A program made the position numbers and the translations under genes. Positions 1 to 6,617 of a stretch of DNA of 14,504 bases are shown here, piece by piece (within the stretch, counting starts at the first letter, position 1; each line of letters starts with the position of its first letter). The stretch comes from an uncultured Kroppenstedtia sp. (GTDB taxonomy: Bacteria; Bacillota; Bacilli; Thermoactinomycetales; DSM-45169). The notes below the pieces were generated by a model. The model saw only the letters and a list, made by a program, of their open reading frames with translations. It had not been told where the DNA came from and did no database searches. The stretch is taken from positions 1 to 14,504 of the forward strand of contig CAUGKZ010000008.1 of the NCBI GenBank assembly GCA_959600065.1, written 5' to 3'.

Positions 1-2
1 AG

Positions 3-527
3 GCCTATGTGGAGGATATGAAGGTGAATCGTGAAGGACTCCAGCAAATCTATGAAAATTATCGTTTGCCAGAGGAAGACCTTCCTTTCTACCAAGGGCT
101 GGCCGGAGAGAAACTGCGAGCTGTCGTCCTGACTGCAGATTGGTGCGGGGATGCCATGATGTGTCTACCCATTCTGAAACGAATCGCCGAGACCGCCGGG
201 ATCCAGATGCGGTATCTGATTCGGGATGAGAATCTGGAATTGATGGATCAATACCTGACCAACGGAAAGTCCCGGTCGATTCCGATCTTTGTCTTTTTTG
301 ATGACCAAGGGAATGAACGGGCGGTCTGGGGGCCTCGCTCTCCAGAAGTGCAGCAATTAGTGGATGCGATGAATGCCAATCTACCGGCGAAGGAGGCGCC
401 GGACTTCGCCGAGAAACAGAAAGATCTGTACCGTAATTTCAAGAAGCGTTTGTTGGAGGAACCGTCCCTGTGGGAGACGGTCAACCAGAGTGTCCGGGCC
501 CGCTTGCAGGAAAAGTTGGGCTCCTGA
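3..527 (+). CDS. Thioredoxin-like family protein, probably 5'-truncated by the window edge
   Basis: The reading frame is open from the first bases (GCC TAT GTG GAG...). GTG at 9 could be a start (172 aa), but no ribosome binding site is visible, and relatives I recall carry about 15-20 more residues, so the true start is probably outside the window. Numbering from GTG 9, a thioredoxin-fold signature is visible: strand RAVVLTADWCGD (residues 37-48), then SIPIFVFFD (90-98), where P92 is the likely cis-proline. The active-site Cys46 is followed by GDAMM and the next Cys is at 52, so the canonical CxxC pair is absent; the related Bacillus proteins I recall also have WCGD. It is probably a cytosolic thiol or redox-related protein rather than a general disulfide reductase. 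The next gene follows after 19 bp, so the two are probably cotranscribed. Confidence 0.75.
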   Translation, partial: AYVEDMKVNREGLQQIYENYRLPEEDLPFYQGLAGEKLRAVVLTADWCGDAMMCLPILKRIAETAGIQMRYLIRDENLELMDQYLTNGKSRSIPIFVFFDDQGNERAVWGPRSPEVQQLVDAMNANLPAKEAPDFAEKQKDLYRNFKKRLLEEPSLWETVNQSVRARLQEKLGS

Positions 528-546
528 GTAGAGGGAGGGAGGATAA

Positions 547-1452
547 ATGGGGAAAGAGTCGTTGCACGTGGGATTTATCGGGTTGGGGATCATGGGGCAA
601 TCCATGTCCCGCAATCTGCACCGGGCTGGATTTTCCGTCACGGTTTGGAATCGAACGGCCTCCCGGATGGAAGAGGCCAAAGCCTGGGGTGTGAAAACCG
701 CCAGTTCGCCTCGCGAGGTGGCGGCCCAAAGTGATGTAGTGATTACTATGGTGGGAGATACTCCCGATGTTCGGGAAGTGGTGGAAGGACCGGAAGGAGT
801 TCTCGCAGGGGCTCGGGATGGGCTGATCCTGATTGATATGAGTACGATCTCACCGGAAGCCACCCGACAAATGGCTGCTCAGGCGGCTGCAGAAGGGGTA
901 AGGATGCTGGATGCCCCCGTGAGCGGAGGGGATGTAGGCGCCCGGGAAGGGACGTTGTCCATCATGGTTGGGGGAGAGGAAGAAACCTTGGAACAGGTGA
1001 AGCCTCTTCTGAAAGCGATGGGAAAAAACCTGGTCCATTGCGGTCCGATCGGGGCGGGTCAGACAGTGAAGGCTTGCAACCAGATCATGTGCGGACTCAA
1101 CCTGCTGGGAATGGTGGAGGCTCTTTCCTTTGCCAAAAAAGCCGGGGTGGACTTGGAGACGATGATTGAGGTGACCACTCAGGGGGCTGCTGGTTCCTGG
1201 GCCCTTACGAATCTAGCCCCCCGAGTGATAAAAGGGGACTTGGACCCCGGCTTCTCTGTCCGCTTTCAACAGAAGGATCTGCGGATCGTGTTGGAGGAGG
1301 CGGATCGGATGGATCTCCCGCTCCTGGGAACTGCCCAGGTGAATCAACTTCTCCGTTCGGTTCAGGCTTACGGCGGGGAGGAGGATGGCACGCAGGCCTT
1401 GGTTCAGGTCATGGAAAGGTTGGGCCGTGTCCAGGTGACACCCCAAGAATAA
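547..1452 (+). CDS. 3-hydroxyisobutyrate dehydrogenase-family NAD(P)-dependent oxidoreductase (YkwC-like)
   Basis: This 301-aa beta-hydroxyacid dehydrogenase matches the family's usual length (about 290-300 aa). An N-terminal Rossmann fold has the dinucleotide motif GLGIMG (residues 12-17). The substrate-binding signature DAPVSGGDVGAREGT spans 122-136. The family's catalytic lysine is K175 in the GQTVKACNQ segment, with N178, and the second conserved lysine is K243 in QQKD. The sequence resembles B. subtilis YkwC, including the GAAGSWALTNLAPR stretch. Family members oxidise 3-hydroxyisobutyrate or reduce tartronate semialdehyde or related small acids in the cytosol; the substrate cannot be read from sequence. 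The ATG is preceded by GGGAGGGAGGAT at a good distance. The gene follows the thioredoxin-like gene by 19 bp and ends 2 bp before a strong terminator. Confidence 0.88.
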   Translation: MGKESLHVGFIGLGIMGQSMSRNLHRAGFSVTVWNRTASRMEEAKAWGVKTASSPREVAAQSDVVITMVGDTPDVREVVEGPEGVLAGARDGLILIDMSTISPEATRQMAAQAAAEGVRMLDAPVSGGDVGAREGTLSIMVGGEEETLEQVKPLLKAMGKNLVHCGPIGAGQTVKACNQIMCGLNLLGMVEALSFAKKAGVDLETMIEVTTQGAAGSWALTNLAPRVIKGDLDPGFSVRFQQKDLRIVLEEADRMDLPLLGTAQVNQLLRSVQAYGGEEDGTQALVQVMERLGRVQVTPQE

Positions 1453-1454
1453 GC

Positions 1455-1489
1455 AAATAAAGGTAGCCGATCCAAGGCTACCTTTATTT
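1455..1489 (+). terminator. Rho-independent terminator, possibly bidirectional
   Basis: A perfect 14-bp inverted repeat: AAATAAAGGTAGCC (1455-1468) and GGCTACCTTTATTT (1476-1489) with a 7-nt loop. The right arm ends in the T-rich tail TTTATTT, and the A-rich left arm gives a T-rich tail on the other strand. It begins 2 bp after the dehydrogenase stop codon and so closes the first two-gene unit. Confidence 0.85.
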
Positions 1490-1551
1490 CGTCGGACTTT
1501 GGTCTTAGGAGAATAGGCTCTCCCAGCCCATTTACGAATGTAGGTTAAAAA

Positions 1552-1576
1552 TATAGAATGGTACATGCATTCTATA
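1552..1576. promoter_or_regulatory. Operator-like palindrome upstream of the MFS-MltG gene
   Basis: Perfect 9-bp arms TATAGAATG (1552-1560) and CATTCTATA (1568-1576) separated by 7 bp (GTACATG), 34 bp before the start codon at 1611. There is no T-tract, so it is not a terminator. The size suits a dimeric repressor such as a TetR- or MarR-type protein, which often control transporters (inference). A TATAGA hexamer in each arm could double as a -10 element, but the -35 candidates (such as TTTACG near 1530) are weak. No regulator gene lies next to it. Confidence 0.4.
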
Positions 1577-1610
1577 GATCGTCATTGATCACAGTGCAGG
1601 AGAAACCTTT

Positions 1611-3848
1611 ATGGACACTGTATTGAAAGAAGGAGAAGCTTCCTTATCCCGAAAAGAAAAATATAAATGGAAAAAATACGGAGGCTACCATCCGGTTGTA
1701 TGGATCTTGCTCCTGGGGACGGCGATGACCCGGATCGCCTCTTTTATGAGCCTTCCTTTTCTCGTGATTCACCTTTCCGAGAATCTGAAGATGGACTCCT
1801 TATCTGTCGGCTTAACCTTGGGAGCGGCAGGATTGACTGGAGCCTTAGGGAGCTTTGTCGGAGGTTATCTGTCCGACCGCTGGGGGCGCAAGCTGATCCT
1901 GCTCACCTCTTTGTTTGTGTGGACGGGAACTTTTCTCGGATTCTCCCTTGGGAAGACTTTTCTGCACTTTTTTATTTTGAATGCTCTCAATGGGTTATGC
2001 CGGGCATTTTTTGAAACGACTTCCCAAGCTTTGATGTCCGATATTTCGACCCCGGAGAAGCGGTTGAAGATTTTTGGTTATCGTTATGTCGCCGTCAATA
2101 TCGGGATGGTGGCAGGACCGATGCTGGGGGCTATTCTCTTTCAAGTGATGGGGATGCGGATCTTTGTCTATACCGCAGTGATCTATCTTATTTATTTTCT
2201 AGCTCTCTACCAGGTGTTTATCATATTTCGCAAGGATCTTCAGCCTCAGTCGGAAGAGCGGGTTCGCTTTGCTGAATGTATCGGTGTGATTCGCAAGGAT
2301 CGCTCCCTGGGCTACTTTGTACTTGCAGGGATCCTGTTCTTTACAACCTTTTCTCAGATTGAATCCACTCTTCCGATTCATCTGGGCGGGTTGGGCAAAG
2401 ATGCGGAGCTATTCGCCCTGCTGTTGACGATCAACGCTGTGGTAGTCATCCTGATGCAATACCCCATGAACCGTTGGGCAGGGAAGAAAAGTGTGCTGAC
2501 CGGCTTAGTGGCGGGAAGCGTCCTGTGTTTCACCGGTTATTTATTTTTCGGTGTCGGGGACAGCAACATCCTTTTTATTTTGGGGATTGTGTTGCTGACC
2601 TTGGGTGAGACGCTTGTTTTTCCTGTTTCCAGTCTATTTATCGACCGGATTGCCGATGAGCGGATGCGGGGGGTCTATTACGGTGCCAACGGATTCGGAC
2701 AGTTGGGCCTTTTTATCGGTCCCCTCCTGGGAGGTTGGTTGTTGGATGTTGTCGGCGGGAGCGGACTTTGGTTATTGATGGGTTTGCTGATGATCTATGC
2801 TTTGTTCTTTTACGCGATGGGCTACCGCATTTTCGAACAAAAGCAGAAAGTGACCCTGCTGGAGATTGTGCGAAGAGTACTACTCGATCTGCGATTGCTC
2901 TTTCCCATCAAACGAATAGTGAAGATGATGCCCCCCTTGCTACTGCTGGCGGTCTTTACTGTATTCATCTCCGATCAATGGGTTAGCCGGGCACTCGCCA
3001 ATCCACCCCGGACGGATGCCGTCAATATTCGGATCCAGGAAGAGGACTCCCTGTTTAAAATCGGACAGGAGTTGAAAAAAAACGGGGTGATCAGCAACGA
3101 ATGGCTGTTCCCGATGTATGGGATCCGATACACACTGCAAGAGCAAGCTCACTTTGAGCCTGGCACCTATCAGATTCAACCCGATATGGATCTGAAAAGT
3201 GTGATGAAGACGATGACCCGTGGTACTTGGACGGTGGTGATCCCGGAGGGGTCCACAGTTCGGGAGATGGGACTGGTGTTGAAATACCATGGAATCTCCG
3301 AAAAAGAGTGGACCCGAGCCGTCAACAGTGAGGTTTATGATTACTCTTTTCTCGATTCCATCCCGAAGGACCGTCCCTACCGTCTGGAAGGATATCTGGC
3401 ACCGGGCCGTTATGAATTCAACAAAGATGCCGATGCGAAAGAGGTGGTTGAGGCGATGTTGAGCCGTTTTGACGAGAGCCTCACTCCAACCATTCAGGCG
3501 GAGTTGAAACAGAACCAGCTGAGTGTCGATTACTGGGTCACTGTGGCTGCACTGATTGAAAAGGATGAACCGGATCCCGATAAAAAATCGGAGGTGGCCA
3601 AGGACTTCAAGGAGCGGCTTCGGCGTGGTGTTCCTTTGGGAGTACGTACCCTGCCAGCACCCTATGGAGAGCTCTATGATTACCAGGTCTGGGTGCATCA
3701 AGGGTTGCCACCAGGTCCTGTGAGCAACCCCGGTTCCGCTTCTCTGGAGGCCGCCCTCTTTTTCATCGATCCCAATCACCAAGAATCTTCGCCAGGGGAG
3801 ACAGAGCAGAGCCAACCGGACTCCAATGGATCTCCGGAAACACCCTAG
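1611..3848 (+). CDS. MFS transporter fused to an MltG/YceG-like endolytic transglycosylase domain
   Basis: One uninterrupted 745-aa frame. Residues about 25-405 form a 12-helix major facilitator transporter, with the family's motif A GYLSDRWGRK at 85-94 in the loop between helices 2 and 3. A cytoplasmic linker (406-438) leads to a 13th hydrophobic segment (439-455, PPLLLLAVFTVF). After it comes an MltG/YceG-like domain: a LysM-like part (471-560, including PGTYQIQPDMDL and VVIPEGSTVREM), RLEGYLAPGRYEF (591-603), the catalytic-glutamate motif AALIEKDE with candidate E650, ERLRRGVPL, and GLPPGPVSNPGSASLEAAL (698-716). MltG cleaves nascent glycan strands at the outer membrane face; a 12-TM carrier plus one more helix would put the domain outside, as in free MltG. 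The DPT-IYG and YNTY segments and the usual C-terminal end are missing or altered, so activity is doubtful. The SD is GGAG about 10 nt before ATG. The TAG stop lies in foldback repeat copy A. Confidence 0.85.
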   Translation: MDTVLKEGEASLSRKEKYKWKKYGGYHPVVWILLLGTAMTRIASFMSLPFLVIHLSENLKMDSLSVGLTLGAAGLTGALGSFVGGYLSDRWGRKLILLTSLFVWTGTFLGFSLGKTFLHFFILNALNGLCRAFFETTSQALMSDISTPEKRLKIFGYRYVAVNIGMVAGPMLGAILFQVMGMRIFVYTAVIYLIYFLALYQVFIIFRKDLQPQSEERVRFAECIGVIRKDRSLGYFVLAGILFFTTFSQIESTLPIHLGGLGKDAELFALLLTINAVVVILMQYPMNRWAGKKSVLTGLVAGSVLCFTGYLFFGVGDSNILFILGIVLLTLGETLVFPVSSLFIDRIADERMRGVYYGANGFGQLGLFIGPLLGGWLLDVVGGSGLWLLMGLLMIYALFFYAMGYRIFEQKQKVTLLEIVRRVLLDLRLLFPIKRIVKMMPPLLLLAVFTVFISDQWVSRALANPPRTDAVNIRIQEEDSLFKIGQELKKNGVISNEWLFPMYGIRYTLQEQAHFEPGTYQIQPDMDLKSVMKTMTRGTWTVVIPEGSTVREMGLVLKYHGISEKEWTRAVNSEVYDYSFLDSIPKDRPYRLEGYLAPGRYEFNKDADAKEVVEAMLSRFDESLTPTIQAELKQNQLSVDYWVTVAALIEKDEPDPDKKSEVAKDFKERLRRGVPLGVRTLPAPYGELYDYQVWVHQGLPPGPVSNPGSASLEAALFFIDPNHQESSPGETEQSQPDSNGSPETP

Positions 3849-4058
3849 TGCCCCTTCAGGCAATTTTGATCTTGTTTTTCAGCAAAGCGGGGGCGGGATG
3901 GTGGGGCAGTTCCGATCTCTTGCAAAGAGCGCATAGCGAGACCGGGAACGGAGTGACCTTGGCGAGACTTGTGCCCTATGGGTACAAAGGCGAATCAAAT
4001 CCCCACCATCCGTGCCCATCTGTGACTTTCCACACAATGTTCGCTGAGGGGGCACTAG
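3845..4058. repeat. Foldback dispersed repeat, copy A (full length, 214 bp)
   Basis: The ends are complementary: CTAGTGCCCCTTCAG (3845-3859) against CTGAGGGGGCACTAG (4044-4058), 15 bp paired with one G-T wobble. Inside are nested GGATGGTGGGG (3896-3906) with CCCCACCATCC (4001-4011), the small hairpin CTCTT-GCA-AAGAG near 3917-3929, and a stem TTGTGCCC/GGGTACAA near 3969-3987. Compared with copy C it has about 53 extra bases (3934-3986). There is no transposase gene, so it is either a MITE-like non-autonomous element or a transcribed structured RNA. It starts on the stop codon of the MFS-MltG gene and shares CTAG (4055-4058) with copy B. Confidence 0.8.
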
Positions 4059-4214
4059 TACTCCTCCGGGCAACCTTAATCTTATTTTTCAGCGGGTGGG
4101 AACAGGCAGGTGAGGCGACTCCAATCTCTTACAAAGAGAGCAAAGGCTATTCGTCTCCTCACTATCCGTGCCCATCTGTGACTTTCCGCACAATGATTAC
4201 TGAGGGGGTACGAG
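4055..4214. repeat. Foldback dispersed repeat, copy B (diverged, 160 bp)
   Basis: Head-to-tail with copy A, sharing the CTAG at the junction. Shared blocks in the same order: a CAAC-TTAATCTT-TTTTTCAGC segment, CTCTT-ACA-AAGAG, GCAAAGGC, and CCGTGCCCATCTGTGACTTT. Outer arms CTAGTACTCC and GGGGGTACGAG still pair, although several positions differ from copy A: TGC/GCA in A became TAC/GTA here. In the inner arm GGTGGGG/CCCCACC became GGTGAGG/CCTCAC. Such paired changes suggest that pairing was maintained. It lacks the 53-nt insert of copy A. Confidence 0.7.
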
Positions 4215-4225
4215 TGGTATATAAA
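4197..4225 (+). promoter_or_regulatory. Candidate sigma-A promoter for a small RNA
   Basis: TTACTG (4197-4202), a 17-bp spacer, and TATAAA (4220-4225). The -35 lies in the right end of repeat copy B. No open reading frame with a ribosome binding site follows, but a terminator lies 222 bp downstream. Hexamer matches of this quality occur by chance, so this is tentative. Confidence 0.35.
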
Positions 4226-4231
4226 TCCCTC

Positions 4232-4475
4232 GTTACCTGTGGTGGTTTCTCTTTGAGACAGAAACTGGAGAGGCGCTGTCTCTTGAAAGGATCTACAGGC
4301 CCTGAGCTGAGGTTGGAGAGGCTCGTGATGGAACTTTTCATCATCTGGGAGTGGTTTGAAACCGGGCGAAAAGCAAAGGCCCCCGAGCCTGAGTGTGAAG
4401 GGTTCCACCTTCCACTCAGATGAGGGCACGTGTCATGTGTATGAACCGTCGGGATGACTTCCCCGGCGTTTTTTT
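4232..4475 (+). ncRNA. Possible structured small RNA of unknown family
   Basis: This non-coding stretch sits between a candidate promoter and a clear intrinsic terminator, about 244 nt. It can form several local stems: GAGACAG with CTGTCTC (around 4256-4284), the short palindrome GGTTTGAAACC, and a 12-bp hairpin with one bulged base, CTGAGTG-T-GAAGG (4389-4401) with CCTTCCACTCAG (4408-4419). I do not recognise RNase P RNA, tmRNA or SRP RNA in it. It could equally be the 3' untranslated region of the MFS-MltG transcript or a decayed element. Confidence 0.3.
4447..4475 (+). terminator. Rho-independent terminator
   Basis: Stem CGTCGGG (4447-4453) with CCCGGCG (4462-4468), 7 bp with one G-U pair, an 8-nt loop, then seven T residues (4469-4475). 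It reads on the plus strand and would end transcripts from the MFS-MltG gene or the candidate small RNA before they enter the convergent moeB-like gene. Confidence 0.75.
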
Positions 4476-4494
4476 ATAATTCAGGGTGGGGGAG

Positions 4495-4546
4495 CAGAGA
4501 GACCCTATCTGATAGATGCAAAGGTGCATCCAAGTTCCGCTCTCTG
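4495..4546. other. Nested hairpins at the convergent 3' end of the moeB-like gene
   Basis: CAGAGAG (4495-4501) pairs with CTCTCTG (4540-4546). Inside lies a perfect hairpin GATGCA-AAGG-TGCATC (4515-4530) and the palindrome CTATCTGATAG (4505-4515). The 10-mer TCTGATAGAT occurs twice (4508-4517 and 4543-4552). There is no T-tract, so a terminator role for the minus-strand gene is possible but not shown. Confidence 0.4.
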
Positions 4547-4581
4547 ATAGATCCGACGCGCCTAGAACCACTTTTTTCGAC

Positions 4582-5616
4582 TTAGGCCCCTACATAGCGG
4601 GCCACCAGGGAGCGGGCCAATTGCAGGTCGTCGGTACCCTGCACCAGAATCCGACCATCAGGGAAGAGGATCAGCCGATGAGCCGCATCTACTTGGGCTC
4701 GGAGCAGGAAGCGGTTCCGCTCCACTTGGCCCACAGCGGAGAGAACCGTCTCCAGACGGTCGAGATCCAGAGGGTGGGGACGGCCGGGAGAGATCTGCAC
4801 CGTGTCCCGTCCGCACAGGGAGACCGCCGTCTCTCCACTCCCGCCGCCCTCTAAATGTTCAAACTGGTGCTGACCACAGGCGGGGCAGTCCCTACGCTTG
4901 CGCTTCTCCACGCCGAAGGCAGCTTCGTGGTTGGACCACAGATCAAAGTGGCGGAGACGACCATCCAGCGCATCCACATCCCCTACCAACAGTTTGATGG
5001 CTTCGGTGGCCTGAAAAGCGGTTACCATCTGGACCGCCGGGCCAATCACACCGACGGTGTCACAGGTTTCCCCTGATCCGGGGGTGGAGCTTTCTGGGAA
5101 TAGACAGCGAAGGCAGGGGGTGTTTCCGGGACGGATAGTGAATGTCATCCCCCGGGAGCTGACGACACCTCCATAAATCCAGGGAATTCCATGCTTCACA
5201 CTGACATCATTTACGAGATAGCGGAGGGCGAAGTTGTCCGATCCGTCCAGAATCAGGTCTACACCTGTGAGCAGTTCTTCCGCATTATCCGCCGTCACAT
5301 CGGCGATATGGGCCTCCAGTTCCACTTGGGAATGGATAGCCGCCAGTTTCGCTTTGGCGGCGATGGCCTTGGGAATCCCTTGGTCTGCATCGGACTCATC
5401 GAAGAGCATCTGGCGTTGCAAGTTGCTCGTCTCTACAAAATCCCGATCGATCAGTCGTACATATCCCACTCCGGCTCGCACCATGTGATGGGATAGTGAG
5501 GTTCCCAGTGCGCCTAATCCCACCACGGCGACCCGGGAGAGAGCCAGTCGCTGTTGGCCTTCTTCCCCGATGGGTGGAAACAGGATTTGTCGAGAGTAGC
5601 GGCTTGGGTCGAGCAT
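4582..5616 (-). CDS. moeB: MoeB/ThiF-family E1-like adenylyltransferase (molybdopterin synthase sulfurylase type)
   Basis: A 344-aa cytosolic E1-like enzyme. The ATP-binding glycine motif is VVGLGALGTS (31-40), followed by the acidic DRDFVETSNLQRQ segment (57-69) and DGSDNF (124-129). Zinc ligands are CLRC (168-171) and CPAC (244-247). The candidate catalytic cysteine is C185 in GETCDTVGVIGP. A C-terminal extension (about 255-344) carries SLCGRDTVQ, as in the Bacillus MoeB/ThiF proteins I recall. It should adenylate the C-terminal Gly-Gly of the MoaD sulfur carrier; ThiS as a partner cannot be excluded, but the neighbouring moaDE favours Moco. ATG at 5616 has AAAGGAGG 11 nt upstream. It lies 121 bp downstream of moaDE on the same strand, probably one transcript. 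Confidence 0.85.
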   Translation of the reverse strand: MLDPSRYSRQILFPPIGEEGQQRLALSRVAVVGLGALGTSLSHHMVRAGVGYVRLIDRDFVETSNLQRQMLFDESDADQGIPKAIAAKAKLAAIHSQVELEAHIADVTADNAEELLTGVDLILDGSDNFALRYLVNDVSVKHGIPWIYGGVVSSRGMTFTIRPGNTPCLRCLFPESSTPGSGETCDTVGVIGPAVQMVTAFQATEAIKLLVGDVDALDGRLRHFDLWSNHEAAFGVEKRKRRDCPACGQHQFEHLEGGGSGETAVSLCGRDTVQISPGRPHPLDLDRLETVLSAVGQVERNRFLLRAQVDAAHRLILFPDGRILVQGTDDLQLARSLVARYVGA

Positions 5617-5737
5617 GGATGGAATTTCCTCCTTTTATGTTACTCGGGATTGGGACGGATGGCTCCGGAAATCACCGAAACTGTGATAAAATAATAAATA
5701 AACGGGCAAGGATTTTTTGGACGGGAGGATCCGTGGA

Positions 5738-6481
5738 TCAAGTGTCCCTTTCCCCAGGAGACGCAGGGCTCTTTTTTTGACGGGGATCCCAGGGACCGGT
5801 CTGCGCCCCTTTCCATTGGGAGCCATCTTCCCATATTTCCTTTTTCCAGATGGGTACGGTCTCTTTGAGGCGTTCGATGGCGTAGCGGCCAGCTGCAAAT
5901 GATTCATCCCGGTGGGGAGAGGCGACGGTGATCAAGACACTGATCTCCCCGATCGCCAATTTCCCAGTCCGGTGGCCCATGGCGACACGAACTTCAGGCC
6001 ACTGGTGCCGGATCTCCCCCACGATTTCCTTCATTTTCAGTCGGGCCATCGGAGCGTAAGCCTCATATTCCAAGGCCACCGTTTTTTGCCCGTGGGTATA
6101 CTCCCGCACGATTCCGGCGAAGGTGAGCACAGCCCCCGCCCAAGGGTTGGAAACGGCACGGATCAGGCGGTCGGCGGAGAGGGGTTCCTCTGTGATGAAG
6201 AGAAGCGGAGCTGATTGATTCTCCTCTCCCCCACTGACCGGGGGGATCAGGGCGATTTCATCGCCGGAACGAATGACTTGATCTCCCTCGGCGTAATCTT
6301 GGTTCAGAGCGATTACGGAGTGCCGGATCAGGTCTGCGGCATGGGGGTATTCTGTGGTTAATTGATCGATCAGCCTTTGGACGGTGGCCTTTTCAGGAAG
6401 ATCCAACTTGAGGTCGCGTTTACCGACGGCCTCAGCGACTCCAGCAAACAACAGCACATGGATTTGCATGAACTGTGGCAT
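5738..6481 (-). CDS. Molybdopterin synthase MoaD-MoaE fusion
   Basis: A 247-aa protein joining both subunits of molybdopterin synthase. Residues 1-85 are the ubiquitin-like MoaD sulfur carrier, ending in ALIPPVSGG, whose Gly84-Gly85 would be the free C-terminus in separate MoaD. After a short linker, about 91-235 is MoaE: GAVLTFAGIVR (116-126), LEYEAYAPMA (137-146), MGHRTGKLAIGE (168-179), and VPIWKKE (209-215). K206 and K213 fit the two E. coli MoaE active-site lysines by spacing. The enzyme converts cyclic pyranopterin monophosphate to molybdopterin. Because Gly-Gly is internal, cleavage after it is probably needed, as described for the mycobacterial MoaX fusion. The start ATG 6481 has AAAGGAGG about 14 nt upstream; ATG 6469 is an alternative. 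The moeB-like gene lies downstream. Confidence 0.9.
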   Translation of the reverse strand: MPQFMQIHVLLFAGVAEAVGKRDLKLDLPEKATVQRLIDQLTTEYPHAADLIRHSVIALNQDYAEGDQVIRSGDEIALIPPVSGGEENQSAPLLFITEEPLSADRLIRAVSNPWAGAVLTFAGIVREYTHGQKTVALEYEAYAPMARLKMKEIVGEIRHQWPEVRVAMGHRTGKLAIGEISVLITVASPHRDESFAAGRYAIERLKETVPIWKKEIWEDGSQWKGAQTGPWDPRQKKSPASPGERDT

Positions 6482-6531
6482 AAAAGTACGCCTTTCCTCC
6501 TTTCATTTCGGGAAAATCGAATGTGTTCCCG

Positions 6532-6560
6532 TTGTAATGGATTTAACTTTAGAGTATCGA
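6532..6560 (+). promoter_or_regulatory. Weak promoter candidate for the 143-aa gene
   Basis: TTGTAA (6532-6537), a 17-bp spacer, and TATCGA (6555-6560), in the divergent gap between moaDE and the next plus-strand gene. The -10 match is poor. If real, it places transcription start downstream of the in-frame ATG at 6537 and supports the start at 6618. Confidence 0.25.
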
Positions 6561-6617
6561 AAAATAGAGAAAGAAGCCAGACGGGAAAGTCGTCCGCAGG
6601 AAGGGGAAGTGGGATCC

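Noticed and set aside
3848..4423. Plus-strand open frame of 191 codons downstream of the MFS-MltG gene
   Set aside because: It runs through two copies of the foldback repeat and the following hairpins, encodes a repeated low-information sequence, and has no ribosome binding site or family resemblance.
4232..4475. Group II intron remnant, tmRNA or RNase P RNA
   Set aside because: I looked for a domain V-like hairpin and for the conserved RNase P and tmRNA segments and found no convincing match.
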